Positions 1 through 8,767 are shown, counted from the stretch's first letter. The stretch: 64,000 nt of DNA from Bacteroidota bacterium (GCA_023395395.1 JAEWZH010000021.1:141553-205552), one strand, 5' to 3'. The notes: generated from the sequence alone by a model not told the origin. Made by a program: numbers and translations.

Positions 1-352
1 TAAAGTGATTGCCACCAATTGCCAAGGCATCGCCATCGCCTGAAATCGACCACACACTGAGATCCGGATTACTGACCTTGACTCCAGTAGCGATAGAGAT
101 CCCACGACCGTGAATCGTATGCATACCATAGGTGTTCATATAGTATGGCAGACGAGACGAACAGCCAATTCCGCTCACGACGACGGTCTCACTGGGGGCG
201 ATGCCAAGCTCTGACATCGCCTTGTGGAGTGAATTGAGTATAGCGTGGTCTCCGCAGCCTGGGCACCACTTTACAGCCGCAGCACTCTTAAAGTCTTTCG
301 GCTCATATTTTAGACCATTGGGCTTTGCCCCAACTACCTGTTTTATCTTCAT
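1..352 (-). CDS. korB: 2-oxoglutarate:ferredoxin oxidoreductase beta subunit (KorB), partial at window edge
   Basis: The ATG is at 352-350 and the frame stays open to the window edge, giving the first 117 codons. The product starts MKIKQVVGAKPNGLKYEP, then has a WCPGCGDHAI segment, SGIGCSSRLP and GDGDALAIGGNH, the thiamine-pyrophosphate and Mg binding motif of 2-oxoacid:ferredoxin oxidoreductase beta subunits. The KorAB enzyme oxidatively decarboxylates 2-oxoglutarate to succinyl-CoA in the cytoplasm and reduces ferredoxin. It lies 17 nt after korA and is the last visible gene of the operon that begins with abfD. This supplies succinyl-CoA to the 4-hydroxybutyrate branch. The 3' part lies outside the window. 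Substrate choice (2-oxoglutarate rather than another 2-oxoacid) is inferred from context. Confidence 0.9.
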   Translation of the reverse strand, partial: MKIKQVVGAKPNGLKYEPKDFKSAAAVKWCPGCGDHAILNSLHKAMSELGIAPSETVVVSGIGCSSRLPYYMNTYGMHTIHGRGISIATGVKVSNPDLSVWSISGDGDALAIGGNHF

Positions 353-369
353 AGCAATATATACACCCA

Positions 370-2238
370 CTAATTATTTATTCTGCCTTCCATGATTTGA
401 CGGACATAACCAACAATCCCCTCGACCTTGAGCGGTTGCCCCTCCACTTTATTGTACCTAAAGATATTGAGCCCGCCAATCTGCCCTGAAACATACTGGG
501 CAAATTGACCCATATTTTGCTCCACGACAACAATGTTCTTATACTGCCTGAAGACTTCCTCGGTATTCTTAGGTAGCGGATTGATATACTTAAAATGTAC
601 CATTGCCACACTTTCCCCGTACCTGATTAACTGGTCTACAGCTGTGAGAATATGCCCATACGTGCTACCCCAGCCTACGATAAGAGTGTCGGCAGATACA
701 TCCCCACACACTTCGAGGAGCGGAAGATCGTCTGCAATACGTGCTATCTTATCGTGCCGGTGGTGCACCATCTTATTATGATTGGTCGGATCAGTACAAA
801 TTGCTCCTGTATCACAATGCTTCTCCAAGCCTCCTACACGGTGCATATAGCCTTCTGTCCCGGGAATAGCCCAATATCGGACAAGGCTCTGCTCGTCTCG
901 CATGTAGGGAGTCCATGGAAGCTCTCCCTTGTAGTACGTCTGTACATATCGAGGATTGATACTGGGGTATGTACTCAAGTCGGGGATCCTCCAAGCTGAG
1001 GCACCATTACCAATAAAAGCATCGGTGAGCAATACGACTGGAGTCATGTATTCTACTGCGATTTTGGCCGCAGTAAAGGCTGAGTCAAAGCAATCGCTTG
1101 GGGAAGTAGCTGCTATCACGACTACTGGACTTTCTCCGTTGCGCCCATGCAATGCTTGTAAGAGGTCTGTTTGCTCACTCTTAGTCGGCAAACCGGTAGA
1201 CGGTCCACCTCTCATTACATCGACAAGCACAAGAGGGAGCTCCGTCATCACAGCATAACCTAGTGCTTCGCTCTTTAGAGCGAGTCCGGGACCTGAGGTC
1301 GTGGTCACCGCCAATGAACCAGCAAAGGAGGCTCCAATAGCTGTACATATTCCTGAAATCTCGTCCTCCGCCTGCACAGTCTTGACCCCAAGATGCTTAA
1401 GCTTGGCCAGCTCGTGGAGGATATCTGTGGCGGGGGTTATGGGATAGCTCCCGAGGAATAGACCCAATCCAGCCTTGTCAGCGGCTGCGACCAGACCATA
1501 CGCAGTGGCTGTATTTCCATTGATATCGGTATAATTACCTGATTGCTGATCACGCCCTTCTATACGATAGGTAGTGGTGGTAGCATGGATGTTGTGTCCA
1601 TAATTATAGCCATCAGAAAGGATCTTGAGGTTGGCTTTGAGCGTCTCTTGCTTTTTGGAGAATTTCTTTGCCAGTTGCGTCTCCGCTGGAGTTATCTCTT
1701 TGTTGTATAGCCAGAGGATAAGCCCGAGAGCAAACATATTTTTGCTCCTGTCGATAGCTCTCATGTCCATCCCTGTATCCTTGAGTCCATCTCGCACCAT
1801 TTCGGAGATAGGGACCTCCAATACTTGCACGTGATTGAGCCCAAGTTCGGCGAAAGGATTATCAGTCTTATACTCTCCTTTCTTGAGACCTGCATCATCG
1901 AAGGCACTGCTATCGATAATCACGGTTGCTGTCTCTTTGATGTTTTTGGTATTTACCTTAAGGGCAGAGGGGTTCATGGCGACTAATACGTCGGCGTAGT
2001 CGCCGGGGGTATAAACCCCTTCTGTCCCGATACGCACCTGAAATCCCGATACCCCCCCGAGGCTTCCCTTTGGGGCACGAATCTCCGCAGGGTAGTCGGG
2101 AAATGTCGATATCTGATTCCCCAATATCGCAGAGACATCGGAAAAAATCGAACCAGTAAGCTGCATGCCATCTCCAGAGTCGCCCGCAAATCGCACGACC
2201 ACATCATTCAGCGTATGAATATTTGGCTTTTCGTTCAT
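370..2238 (-). CDS. korA: 2-oxoglutarate:ferredoxin oxidoreductase alpha subunit (fused gamma-alpha, KorA)
   Basis: A 622-residue protein with the gamma domain first (VRFAGDSGDGMQLTGSIFSD near residue 10, about 190 residues) and the alpha domain after it (GSYPITPATDILHELAKL near 265, then AEDEISGICTAIGASFAG). The fused gamma-alpha layout and length are usual for KorA. It pairs with KorB to make succinyl-CoA, CO2 and reduced ferredoxin from 2-oxoglutarate, for instance from glutamate fermentation. It starts 18 nt after the succinate-semialdehyde dehydrogenase stop and ends 17 nt before korB, so co-transcription is likely. The reduced ferredoxin may support reductive steps of the same fermentation (inference). 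Confidence 0.92.
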   Translation of the reverse strand: MNEKPNIHTLNDVVVRFAGDSGDGMQLTGSIFSDVSAILGNQISTFPDYPAEIRAPKGSLGGVSGFQVRIGTEGVYTPGDYADVLVAMNPSALKVNTKNIKETATVIIDSSAFDDAGLKKGEYKTDNPFAELGLNHVQVLEVPISEMVRDGLKDTGMDMRAIDRSKNMFALGLILWLYNKEITPAETQLAKKFSKKQETLKANLKILSDGYNYGHNIHATTTTYRIEGRDQQSGNYTDINGNTATAYGLVAAADKAGLGLFLGSYPITPATDILHELAKLKHLGVKTVQAEDEISGICTAIGASFAGSLAVTTTSGPGLALKSEALGYAVMTELPLVLVDVMRGGPSTGLPTKSEQTDLLQALHGRNGESPVVVIAATSPSDCFDSAFTAAKIAVEYMTPVVLLTDAFIGNGASAWRIPDLSTYPSINPRYVQTYYKGELPWTPYMRDEQSLVRYWAIPGTEGYMHRVGGLEKHCDTGAICTDPTNHNKMVHHRHDKIARIADDLPLLEVCGDVSADTLIVGWGSTYGHILTAVDQLIRYGESVAMVHFKYINPLPKNTEEVFRQYKNIVVVEQNMGQFAQYVSGQIGGLNIFRYNKVEGQPLKVEGIVGYVRQIMEGRINN

Positions 2239-2256
2239 AATAGTCTGCTCCTAACT

Positions 2257-3618
2257 TCAGTTCATCGCCCAGATTTCCTCATCTGTAGGCATGGTGATAG
2301 AATTGGACATACGTGCTACGCGTGTGATATTGAGGAGGTGCTTGTAGGTAAAGTTTTCGGAGATTGAGTTATTGCCCCAGCTGCCACAACCGAGAGTAGT
2401 AGTTACCGACAAACCATTCTGAATCGAACCTCCGGCCGTAATAGAGCAAGGGGCATTGACGATGAGACGAGAAACCTTTATCTCACTGCCTGCCTTGATG
2501 ATATTACCTTGATTATTGGAGTGGATTCCGGCAGAGTGCCCACTTCCCTCCATACTCAGATTAGTGTTGGCGATAGCAATTGCTTCCTCGAAGTATTTGT
2601 ATGGAAGACAGGTCATGATTGGACACATCTTTTCTTTGCAGATAAGATCGGCCGTAGCCACACCCTTTGCGGGCACTACAAGTATGCGTGTCCCCTCTGG
2701 AATCTCAATCCCTATCATCTTGGCGATTACCTCTACATCCTTTCCTACGACATCGCGGTTCATCGCGCCATTTACGAAGATGGTTTGCACTACCTTATCA
2801 TGATGCTCTTCAGGGACAAAGTAAGCACCGTTGCGCTTGAATGCATCAAAAATCTCCTCCTTGTATTTTTCTGGATAGATAAAGCACTGTTCGCCTGAGC
2901 AGATGATACCATTATCAAAAGACCGACCTCTGATGATAATATCTGCTGCCTCGTTGAAGTCATTAATATTCTCATCAATGATTACTTGCACATTTCCAGC
3001 ACCGACACCAAATGATGGTTTGCCAGATGAATAGGCAGAGTGCACCATTCCCATCCCTCCTGTAGCCACTACGACATCGACTAGCGACATCAGCTCTTGA
3101 GTATCCTCAAGACCAGGATTAGGGAGGTATTGAACCAGATTCTCTGGGACTTTGAGCTCCTTTAGCTTCGCCTTGATTAGTTCAATGGTATGAGTAGAGC
3201 AGTTCTTAGAGCGTGGATGAGGTGACACGATGATGGCATTTTTTGTCTTTAGAGCAAAGGCGATATTTGCCATAGGGGTCACGATAGGATTCGTTGTGGG
3301 TGTGATAGAGGCAACGACTCCCACCGGCTTAGCAATCTTGATAAGACCGGTTCCTTCTTCAATTCCTACTACGCCCATAGTCTTCTTGCCTTGGAGGTTG
3401 CTCCAGACCCCCTTAGCCTTGTTGCGATTCTTGGCGACCTTGTCTTCATAACGCCCCATACCAGTCTCCTCCACAGCTTCTCGGGCGAGCATCTCGGCAT
3501 TGTCGTAAACCACCTTGCAGAGCTCTTTTACCACATGGTCGGTGCTCTGTTGATCAAACTTCCTCTCAAACTCCTGCTGTGCCACCTTTGCGAGTGCCAC
3601 CATCTCCTTAATTTCCAT
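2257..3618 (-). CDS. sucD: CoA-acylating succinate-semialdehyde dehydrogenase
   Basis: 453 residues of the aldehyde dehydrogenase superfamily, CoA-dependent branch. It reduces succinyl-CoA to succinate semialdehyde with NAD(P)H. Visible signs are ASITPTTNPIVTPMANIAFA near residue 103, the SFGVGAGNVQ cofactor segment near 202, and the catalytic Cys in NGIICSGEQ (C240). Length equals the clostridial SucD family. It lies 18 nt after 4-hydroxybutyrate dehydrogenase and 18 nt before korA, so the enzyme takes the product of KorAB and passes its own product to the next enzyme. Assignment to succinyl-CoA rather than acetyl-CoA rests on this gene context and length; bifunctional AdhE is excluded because there is no alcohol dehydrogenase half. 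Confidence 0.92.
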   Translation of the reverse strand: MEIKEMVALAKVAQQEFERKFDQQSTDHVVKELCKVVYDNAEMLAREAVEETGMGRYEDKVAKNRNKAKGVWSNLQGKKTMGVVGIEEGTGLIKIAKPVGVVASITPTTNPIVTPMANIAFALKTKNAIIVSPHPRSKNCSTHTIELIKAKLKELKVPENLVQYLPNPGLEDTQELMSLVDVVVATGGMGMVHSAYSSGKPSFGVGAGNVQVIIDENINDFNEAADIIIRGRSFDNGIICSGEQCFIYPEKYKEEIFDAFKRNGAYFVPEEHHDKVVQTIFVNGAMNRDVVGKDVEVIAKMIGIEIPEGTRILVVPAKGVATADLICKEKMCPIMTCLPYKYFEEAIAIANTNLSMEGSGHSAGIHSNNQGNIIKAGSEIKVSRLIVNAPCSITAGGSIQNGLSVTTTLGCGSWGNNSISENFTYKHLLNITRVARMSNSITMPTDEEIWAMN

Positions 3619-3636
3619 AATGTATAGTATTATTGT

Positions 3637-4755
3637 TTAGAAAAGTTTCTTGTAAATGTCCCTGATATCATCCCGAGTAAGAGCCACATAGTTATTTGCC
3701 AAGAGCCTCTGCTGAGTAGCTATTACCGCATCGGCAAAGCCCTCGACCTCCTCCTCCTTCATACCATAAGCATGGAGCGGATTCTTAGAGATAAGTGCCG
3801 ACAGCAAGTTGTCCATCTCCACAAATACATCGCCTGGGGCACAATGAAGCTCCTTAGCAAGCTTCTCTTTGAGCTCCACAATACGACCATTAGGATTTTT
3901 CTGCTCGTAAGTCATAAACACCTCAGTAAAGAACTGATAATTGGCCTCTCCATGAGGGACATGATACGCTCCACCCAGTGGATAAGATAGCGCATGGACA
4001 GCCCCTACACCGGCATTACCAAAAGCAATCCCAGCAAAGTTGCTCGCCATAATCATCTCTCCCATCACCTCAAATCGGAAATCCTCTCCCCGTGTCTTGA
4101 TTTTACGGAAAACGTCAATGACAATCCGCCAAGCAGCCTCGCTAAATAACTCAGTATATGGATTAGCCTTGGGCGACACATACGCTTCGACAGCGTGAAT
4201 CAAAGCATCAATAGCACTACAAGCGTAAAATTTAAAGGGCAACCCTCTCAGCAGCTCTGGGATAATCACCGCATTATCAGCGACGATAGCATCATCGGCA
4301 AGCCCCATCTTAGTGCCCCTACTCTTGATTTCAGCGATAGAGATATTGGTCACCTCACTACCTGTTCCGCAGGTGGTGGGGACTACAATAAGTTGCTTCT
4401 CCTTTTCCAGTGCGAGCTTTCGGTCAAAGGCAAGTAGCACATCGTCCTTTAGTCCTTTCAGGACAAAAAGTTTAGAGATGTCTATCACCGTACCTCCTCC
4501 GATAGCAATCACTCTGTCGTACGTCCATTTCTGCACATCATGGAGGATCTTATTCATCATCTCATCCGATGGCTCACCCACTCCATACTGCTCCTGCATC
4601 ACGAAGTGACACTTCAAGTGGCATCCCTTCATAAAGGGCTCGTAAAGGAAGTCGTTGGTGATCACCAAGTCCCTCTCTCCTAAATCAAAAGCCTCGGCAA
4701 ACTCAGCAAATGACTCAAAGCGATCAATAGTTGTCTTTAGTTTAAATAGTTGCAT
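3637..4755 (-). CDS. 4hbD: NAD-dependent 4-hydroxybutyrate dehydrogenase
   Basis: 372 residues of the iron-containing alcohol dehydrogenase family. It reduces succinate semialdehyde to 4-hydroxybutyrate. The nucleotide site is AIGGGTVIDISK (near residue 86), followed by VPTTCGTGSEVTNIS, and the metal-binding histidines lie in DALIHAVEAYVS and in ALSYPLGGAYHVPHGEAN. It stands between the CoA-transferase (20 nt upstream) and sucD (18 nt downstream), which fixes the substrate with good confidence although the family itself is broad. Nothing is truncated. Confidence 0.92.
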   Translation of the reverse strand: MQLFKLKTTIDRFESFAEFAEAFDLGERDLVITNDFLYEPFMKGCHLKCHFVMQEQYGVGEPSDEMMNKILHDVQKWTYDRVIAIGGGTVIDISKLFVLKGLKDDVLLAFDRKLALEKEKQLIVVPTTCGTGSEVTNISIAEIKSRGTKMGLADDAIVADNAVIIPELLRGLPFKFYACSAIDALIHAVEAYVSPKANPYTELFSEAAWRIVIDVFRKIKTRGEDFRFEVMGEMIMASNFAGIAFGNAGVGAVHALSYPLGGAYHVPHGEANYQFFTEVFMTYEQKNPNGRIVELKEKLAKELHCAPGDVFVEMDNLLSALISKNPLHAYGMKEEEVEGFADAVIATQQRLLANNYVALTRDDIRDIYKKLF

Positions 4756-4775
4756 GTTATAATAGAATAGATTAT

Positions 4776-6071
4776 TTAGTCAAATCTCTCAGCGTAAGCT
4801 GTCTCCAACTCTGCCCTAAAATCTGGGTGCGCAATCTCGATGAGTGCCTTTGCTCTCTCTCGCAAGGTCTTTCCTTTGAGCTTTGCTATACCATACTCCG
4901 TCACGATATAGTCCACATCATTGCGCGAAGTCGTCACAGCTGCTCCCTCCGTAATCAGCGGTACAATACGTGAGGTCGCTCCCCGACCGGCAGTGGAAGG
5001 CATCGCAATGATACTCCTACCACCCTTAGATCTTGCGGCTCCGCGGACAAAGTCGACCTGACCACCAGGTCCGCTAATCTGTCTCAATCCGATACTCTCC
5101 GCTACCACCTGTCCCATCAGATCCACCTCTACACAGCTGTTAATGCTCACGACATTATCATTCTGCGCAATCACCCAAGGGTCATTGACATAGTCCACAG
5201 GATACATCTCCACGCTTTCATTGGCATCCACAAAGTCGTAAAGAGCCTGAGAGCCCATCAAGAAGGTAGCGACAATCTTCCCTGGATTGATCCGCTTGCG
5301 ACTGCCGTTGATTACCCCTGCCTTTACCAGCTCTAGGATACCGTCAGAGACCATCTCCGAGTGGATTCCGAGATCCTTTTTATCCTTTAGAAATAGTAGT
5401 ACGGCATCGGGAATAGCCCCAATACCCAGCTGCAAAGTATCACCGTCTCTTACGAGCTGTGCACAATTTTTTCCAATCGCCTCTTCTACCTCTCTTATCT
5501 CGGTGGGAGCTATGGTGTAGAGTGGATAGTCTCCCTTTACTATATAATTGATTTTAGAGATATGGATGAGGTTGTCTCCTCCCACAAAAGGCATCTGTCG
5601 ATTCATCTCTGCAATTACAATCCCAGCATTCTCCGTCGCAGGCTTGGTATAATCACACGAAACTCCAAAACTACAATATCCATCGGCATTGGGGAAAGAG
5701 ACCTGTATCAGAGCCACATCAGGATGCAAGAGTGCTCCAGGTACCATCAGACTCGGGACCTCGGAGAAGTATCCAGGAAAGAAGTCTACTCTGCCCTCCT
5801 CCATCGCCCGCCTCATATTCCCTCCTACAAAGTTGGTAATATGCCGCAGATGACCTTCCATAGCAGGGTCATTACAAATACCTTTGCCCAGTGTGAGCAT
5901 GTGAAATACACGTACATTGTGGTACGCTTCGCAATTTTTGATGAGCGCATCCACACACTGTTGAGGCGCACCTGCTGCGTGTGCTACGACTACGAGGTCG
6001 TTGTCTTTTATGTGTGCAACCGCCTCTTCCGCAGTCACCTGCGGAACACTATATAACTTACTCCAGTCCAT
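4776..6071 (-). CDS. abfT: 4-hydroxybutyrate CoA-transferase
   Basis: 431 residues of the acetyl-CoA hydrolase/transferase family. It moves CoA from acetyl-CoA (or another short acyl-CoA) to 4-hydroxybutyrate, giving 4-hydroxybutyryl-CoA for the dehydratase. The N-terminal domain contains AHAAGAPQQCVDALI; the middle has LQLGIGAIPDAVL and GIHSEMVSDG, the segment that carries the catalytic Glu in this family; the C-terminal domain has the usual RIVPLITEGAAVTTSRNDVD and VTEYGIAKLKG motifs. It follows the nifU-like gene by 27 nt and precedes 4-hydroxybutyrate dehydrogenase by 20 nt. Symbols cat2 and abfT are both used for this enzyme. Confidence 0.9.
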   Translation of the reverse strand: MDWSKLYSVPQVTAEEAVAHIKDNDLVVVAHAAGAPQQCVDALIKNCEAYHNVRVFHMLTLGKGICNDPAMEGHLRHITNFVGGNMRRAMEEGRVDFFPGYFSEVPSLMVPGALLHPDVALIQVSFPNADGYCSFGVSCDYTKPATENAGIVIAEMNRQMPFVGGDNLIHISKINYIVKGDYPLYTIAPTEIREVEEAIGKNCAQLVRDGDTLQLGIGAIPDAVLLFLKDKKDLGIHSEMVSDGILELVKAGVINGSRKRINPGKIVATFLMGSQALYDFVDANESVEMYPVDYVNDPWVIAQNDNVVSINSCVEVDLMGQVVAESIGLRQISGPGGQVDFVRGAARSKGGRSIIAMPSTAGRGATSRIVPLITEGAAVTTSRNDVDYIVTEYGIAKLKGKTLRERAKALIEIAHPDFRAELETAYAERFD

Positions 6072-6098
6072 ACAATCGGTTGGAAATATGATATTTAC

Positions 6099-6395
6099 TT
6101 ATCTACGAATAATCTTCAGAGCCTCATGGATTAAATCTTGGCTTACCCCTCTATCCACCTCTACTTTTAGAGATGGGACTTCTAAGCGCTCTTGTAAAGT
6201 CTGCAAGATTACTTCCTCAATTGTATCATTGAGCGAAGGGCAAGATTGGCAAGCGCCCGACACTTTTAGTCTCACGATTGTCCCTACAATATCGAGGAGA
6301 TGGATATCACCTCCATGCGCTTGCAGACGAGGTCTTACACGCTCTGCAAGCACAGTGGCAACAGTTTCTTTTGATATTTGAGTATTGGCAGACAT
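6099..6395 (-). CDS. NifU C-terminal-domain protein (Fe-S cluster scaffold)
   Basis: 98 residues forming one NifU C-terminal (Nfu) domain: RVRPRLQAHGGDIHLLDI followed by the cluster-binding CxxC in SGACQSCPSLNDTIEEVI. Proteins of this kind hold a labile [4Fe-4S] cluster and pass it to apo-enzymes. The gene begins 6 nt after the end of abfD, whose product needs an unusual [4Fe-4S] cluster, so a dedicated maturation role is likely (inference). There is no N-terminal scaffold domain, so it is not full NifU. Confidence 0.88.
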   Translation of the reverse strand: MSANTQISKETVATVLAERVRPRLQAHGGDIHLLDIVGTIVRLKVSGACQSCPSLNDTIEEVILQTLQERLEVPSLKVEVDRGVSQDLIHEALKIIRR

Positions 6396-6401
6396 TCCCT
6401 A

Positions 6402-7871
6402 TTACTTACCTTGATGATCTAGGGAGGTATCGACCTTTGCAATAGTCCTCGCCAATTGCTTCTTAGCCTCCATATTGCACTGACGAGCAATCATGATACG
6501 CTGTGCTTGTGGCGAACCTGCGCCATGCAAGCTCTCTGTACGGTAGCCCACAGCAGCTGTACCGAGCGTGAGGTTTTCGATAAGGCGAAGGACACGCATA
6601 CGATTGACTGTCGCCGTCCCCTTAGCTCCCACCAAGTATTTCTTGATGATTGGACCAAGCTCCTCATGGTGTAGGTCGCTCTCTGATGGCATAGTCACCA
6701 TTAGACCTCCGGCGATATCCTCCGCTAGTCGGGTAATCTCATAGGGCAAGCGAGTGACATTTTGCTTGCACACATTGGCAAGAAGCATATCTATCAGATA
6801 GTTGCCTGAAGCAGTAGGCTTGCCCTCAGCCGAACAAGCGATACCACAGCTATAAAGGGTCTCATTGAGGTGAACCATCTCTATCAACTTATCCTTGATA
6901 TGTGACGCCTTAGGCACACCATTGTAGTCCGCAGCAAGGGCAGCAGCACCAATCAGCACATCTCCGACACCCACCTTACAGCCACCGTAGGACTGTCGGT
7001 GGTAGCCGGCAAAACGCTCAACCAACATATTGGAGAATTGATACTCACGGCACATGAATATGCGCTCGTTGGGGACAAAGACGTGATCCATCACAAAGAG
7101 GGTTTCATGACCACCAAACTCTGAATTGCCCAAGTCTATCTCCACCTCAGGCTCCATCTTCCTTGTATCGCAAGATTGGCGACCATATATAATAGTCACC
7201 CCTTCGGCATCACTCGGAATGGCAAAAGAAACAGCATAGTCTGCATCCTCCTCCCTCATAGTACAGGTAGGCATGATCAGGTGCTCATGAGAATTGACCG
7301 AACCCGTCTGATGTGCCTTAGCTCCCGTGACGACAATACCATCAGGGCGAATCTCATCGATATGGACATAAAGATCCGGATCCTCCTGCTGAGAAGGCGA
7401 AAAATTGCGGTCTCCCTTGGGATCGGTCATCGCACCATCCACTACGAGGTCATTTTCCTGCACATACTCAAGATACTTTTTGAAACGCTGGTGATAATTT
7501 GTCCCCAACGCCTCATCCATCTCATAGGTGGTACTCCACACCGCATTGAAAGCATCCATCCCCACACAGCGCTGGAAGCACGCAGCAGTCTTCTGCCCCA
7601 TCAGACGCTGCATCTTTACCTTCTTCACTAGGTCTTCTGCACTTTGGTGGATATGGCAGAAGCGATTGATGGTGTGCCCAGTGAGGTTGGACTTAGCAGT
7701 CATCAGCTCCTTGTACTCCTCTTGCTGTGCCAGCTCGTAGGTCATGGCCACCGAGTTGAGGGATGGTCTGATCATAGGATGGTCTACAGGGTTGTCGATT
7801 TTCTCACCCATAAACCATACATTTAGATTGAGCTTTCTCAAGCTCTCAATGTACTCTTCTCTTGTCTTCAT
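6402..7871 (-). CDS. abfD: 4-hydroxybutyryl-CoA dehydratase / vinylacetyl-CoA isomerase
   Basis: 489 residues from the ATG at 7871 (MKTREEYIESLRKLN); an upstream in-frame ATG at 7901 would add ten residues with no family resemblance. The enzyme, FAD plus [4Fe-4S], dehydrates 4-hydroxybutyryl-CoA to crotonyl-CoA by a ketyl-radical route. All four cluster ligands known for the Clostridium aminobutyricum enzyme can be seen: C98 and C102 (ACFQRC), H291 (GYHRQSYGG) and C298 (GGCKVG), each one number below the published C99, C103, H292, C299. It is the first gene of the operon. Its roughly 470-nt leader carries a cobalamin riboswitch, although the enzyme itself does not use B12. Confidence 0.95.
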   Translation of the reverse strand: MKTREEYIESLRKLNLNVWFMGEKIDNPVDHPMIRPSLNSVAMTYELAQQEEYKELMTAKSNLTGHTINRFCHIHQSAEDLVKKVKMQRLMGQKTAACFQRCVGMDAFNAVWSTTYEMDEALGTNYHQRFKKYLEYVQENDLVVDGAMTDPKGDRNFSPSQQEDPDLYVHIDEIRPDGIVVTGAKAHQTGSVNSHEHLIMPTCTMREEDADYAVSFAIPSDAEGVTIIYGRQSCDTRKMEPEVEIDLGNSEFGGHETLFVMDHVFVPNERIFMCREYQFSNMLVERFAGYHRQSYGGCKVGVGDVLIGAAALAADYNGVPKASHIKDKLIEMVHLNETLYSCGIACSAEGKPTASGNYLIDMLLANVCKQNVTRLPYEITRLAEDIAGGLMVTMPSESDLHHEELGPIIKKYLVGAKGTATVNRMRVLRLIENLTLGTAAVGYRTESLHGAGSPQAQRIMIARQCNMEAKKQLARTIAKVDTSLDHQGK

Positions 7872-8130
7872 CTTAGTACTTCTTAGCGTGGTTTGTATCA
7901 ATATATCTACTATTCAGTCACCATCACTTTTTTGCAGGGAGATATAAAAGAAACACCAAGACGACCAGACACAGAGAGAAATACCACGTACCACTACGCC
8001 CCCTCATCCAACAAGGGCACATCGCTACGGAAGCAGACACGCTTCACGCCAGTAGCACAAATAAACTCAGTCTTAATACAAATGTCGCGCTCTTGTTTCC
8101 AAATCCCCGAAAACAAAAAACAATCCTCTA

Positions 8131-8343
8131 AAAAGGCAGGTCTTCTGACTCATTCCGTCACCAATTGGCTGATTTGCTTTGCAGTCTTCCCATGAGCAAC
8201 CCCACATATCGGAGGTCTCACTCACAGTGACTTGTAGAAGGCAAAGCTGTCTACAGAATTTACAGCTGAGGGCTCAGTCCCAGACTCACACTGGGTTCCC
8301 TTTTCAACCGTAACGCATAGGCTATGTGCTACGATCACCTTTT
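8131..8343 (-). promoter_or_regulatory. Cobalamin (adenosylcobalamin) riboswitch
   Basis: Read on the minus strand, this stretch has the hallmarks of the cobalamin class: a 5' arm AAAAGGTGA, the core GTTGAAAAGGGAA (8296-8307) followed by CCCAGTGTGAGTCTGGG, and the 3' B12 box AGTCAGAAGACCTGCC at 8135-8150, closing a P1 stem AAAAGG/CCTTTT. It begins a few bases after a well-formed promoter and points to abfD, 260 nt away. The leader between them holds no convincing gene and no clear terminator; one hairpin (GCTAC..GAAGC/GCTTC.GTAGC) is visible near 8024-8056. Known members repress downstream genes when the cofactor is bound. How expression is switched here cannot be seen from the sequence. Confidence 0.9.
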
Positions 8344-8349
8344 CGGGGT

Positions 8350-8381
8350 CAAAGTTAGGTATTTATTACTAATTAGCCAAA
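8350..8381 (-). promoter_or_regulatory. Bacteroidota-type promoter of the 4-hydroxybutyrate operon
   Basis: On the minus strand there is TTTG (8378-8381), a 20-nt spacer, and TAACTTTG (8350-8357), matching the -33 TTTG / -7 TAnnTTTG consensus. Transcription would start near 8344, exactly at the 5' arm of the riboswitch. Confidence 0.75.
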
Positions 8382-8461
8382 CTTTTCGATAATTATCTCT
8401 CACACTCCACCACTACCCAATATACTAATAGCAAAGCCTCCGTACACTTCCTATTCACCCC

Positions 8462-8581
8462 CCGTATAGAGGAGAGAAATTCTCTCTATAGAGAGAAACA
8501 TTTTCCTCTATAGAGGAGATCTAACTGCTCTATAGAGGAAATTCGACCGCTCTATAGAGGAGATTTGGTCGCTCTATAGGG
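8462..8581. repeat. Array of six 10-bp palindromes with 22-bp period
   Basis: The palindrome CTCTATAGAG begins at 8484, 8506, 8528 and 8550, with a degenerate copy at 8462 (CCGTATAGAG) and another at 8572 (CTCTATAGGG); every step is exactly 22 bp. The 12-bp gaps vary, although GAGAT or GAAAT often follows the core. The array lies in the divergent region between the abfD operon promoter and folC. The same unit recurs at 58003-58144. Confidence 0.85.
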
Positions 8582-8767
8582 GGGATTTCACTCTTCAATC
8601 GGATATTCCTGAAAAAGCAGACAATCCTAGGGTTTTGCTCCTACTATTGCTTACTCCCTTGGTTTGTTATTTAAAATAAAATACAACTCCACATTCCTAT
8701 TTCCTGGGTTAAGTACATTATTTATTATTGGGGAAGGTCAATATTTTAGATTAGGGCAAATAATTGC

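Noticed and set aside
7893..8195. 100-codon plus-strand open frame
   Set aside because: It runs antisense through the abfD leader and the conserved riboswitch; its protein has no domain-like features.
8462..8581. CRISPR-like array (regular repeats with variable gaps)
   Set aside because: Units are 10-bp palindromes with 12-bp gaps, far too short for CRISPR repeats and spacers, and no cas gene is in the window.
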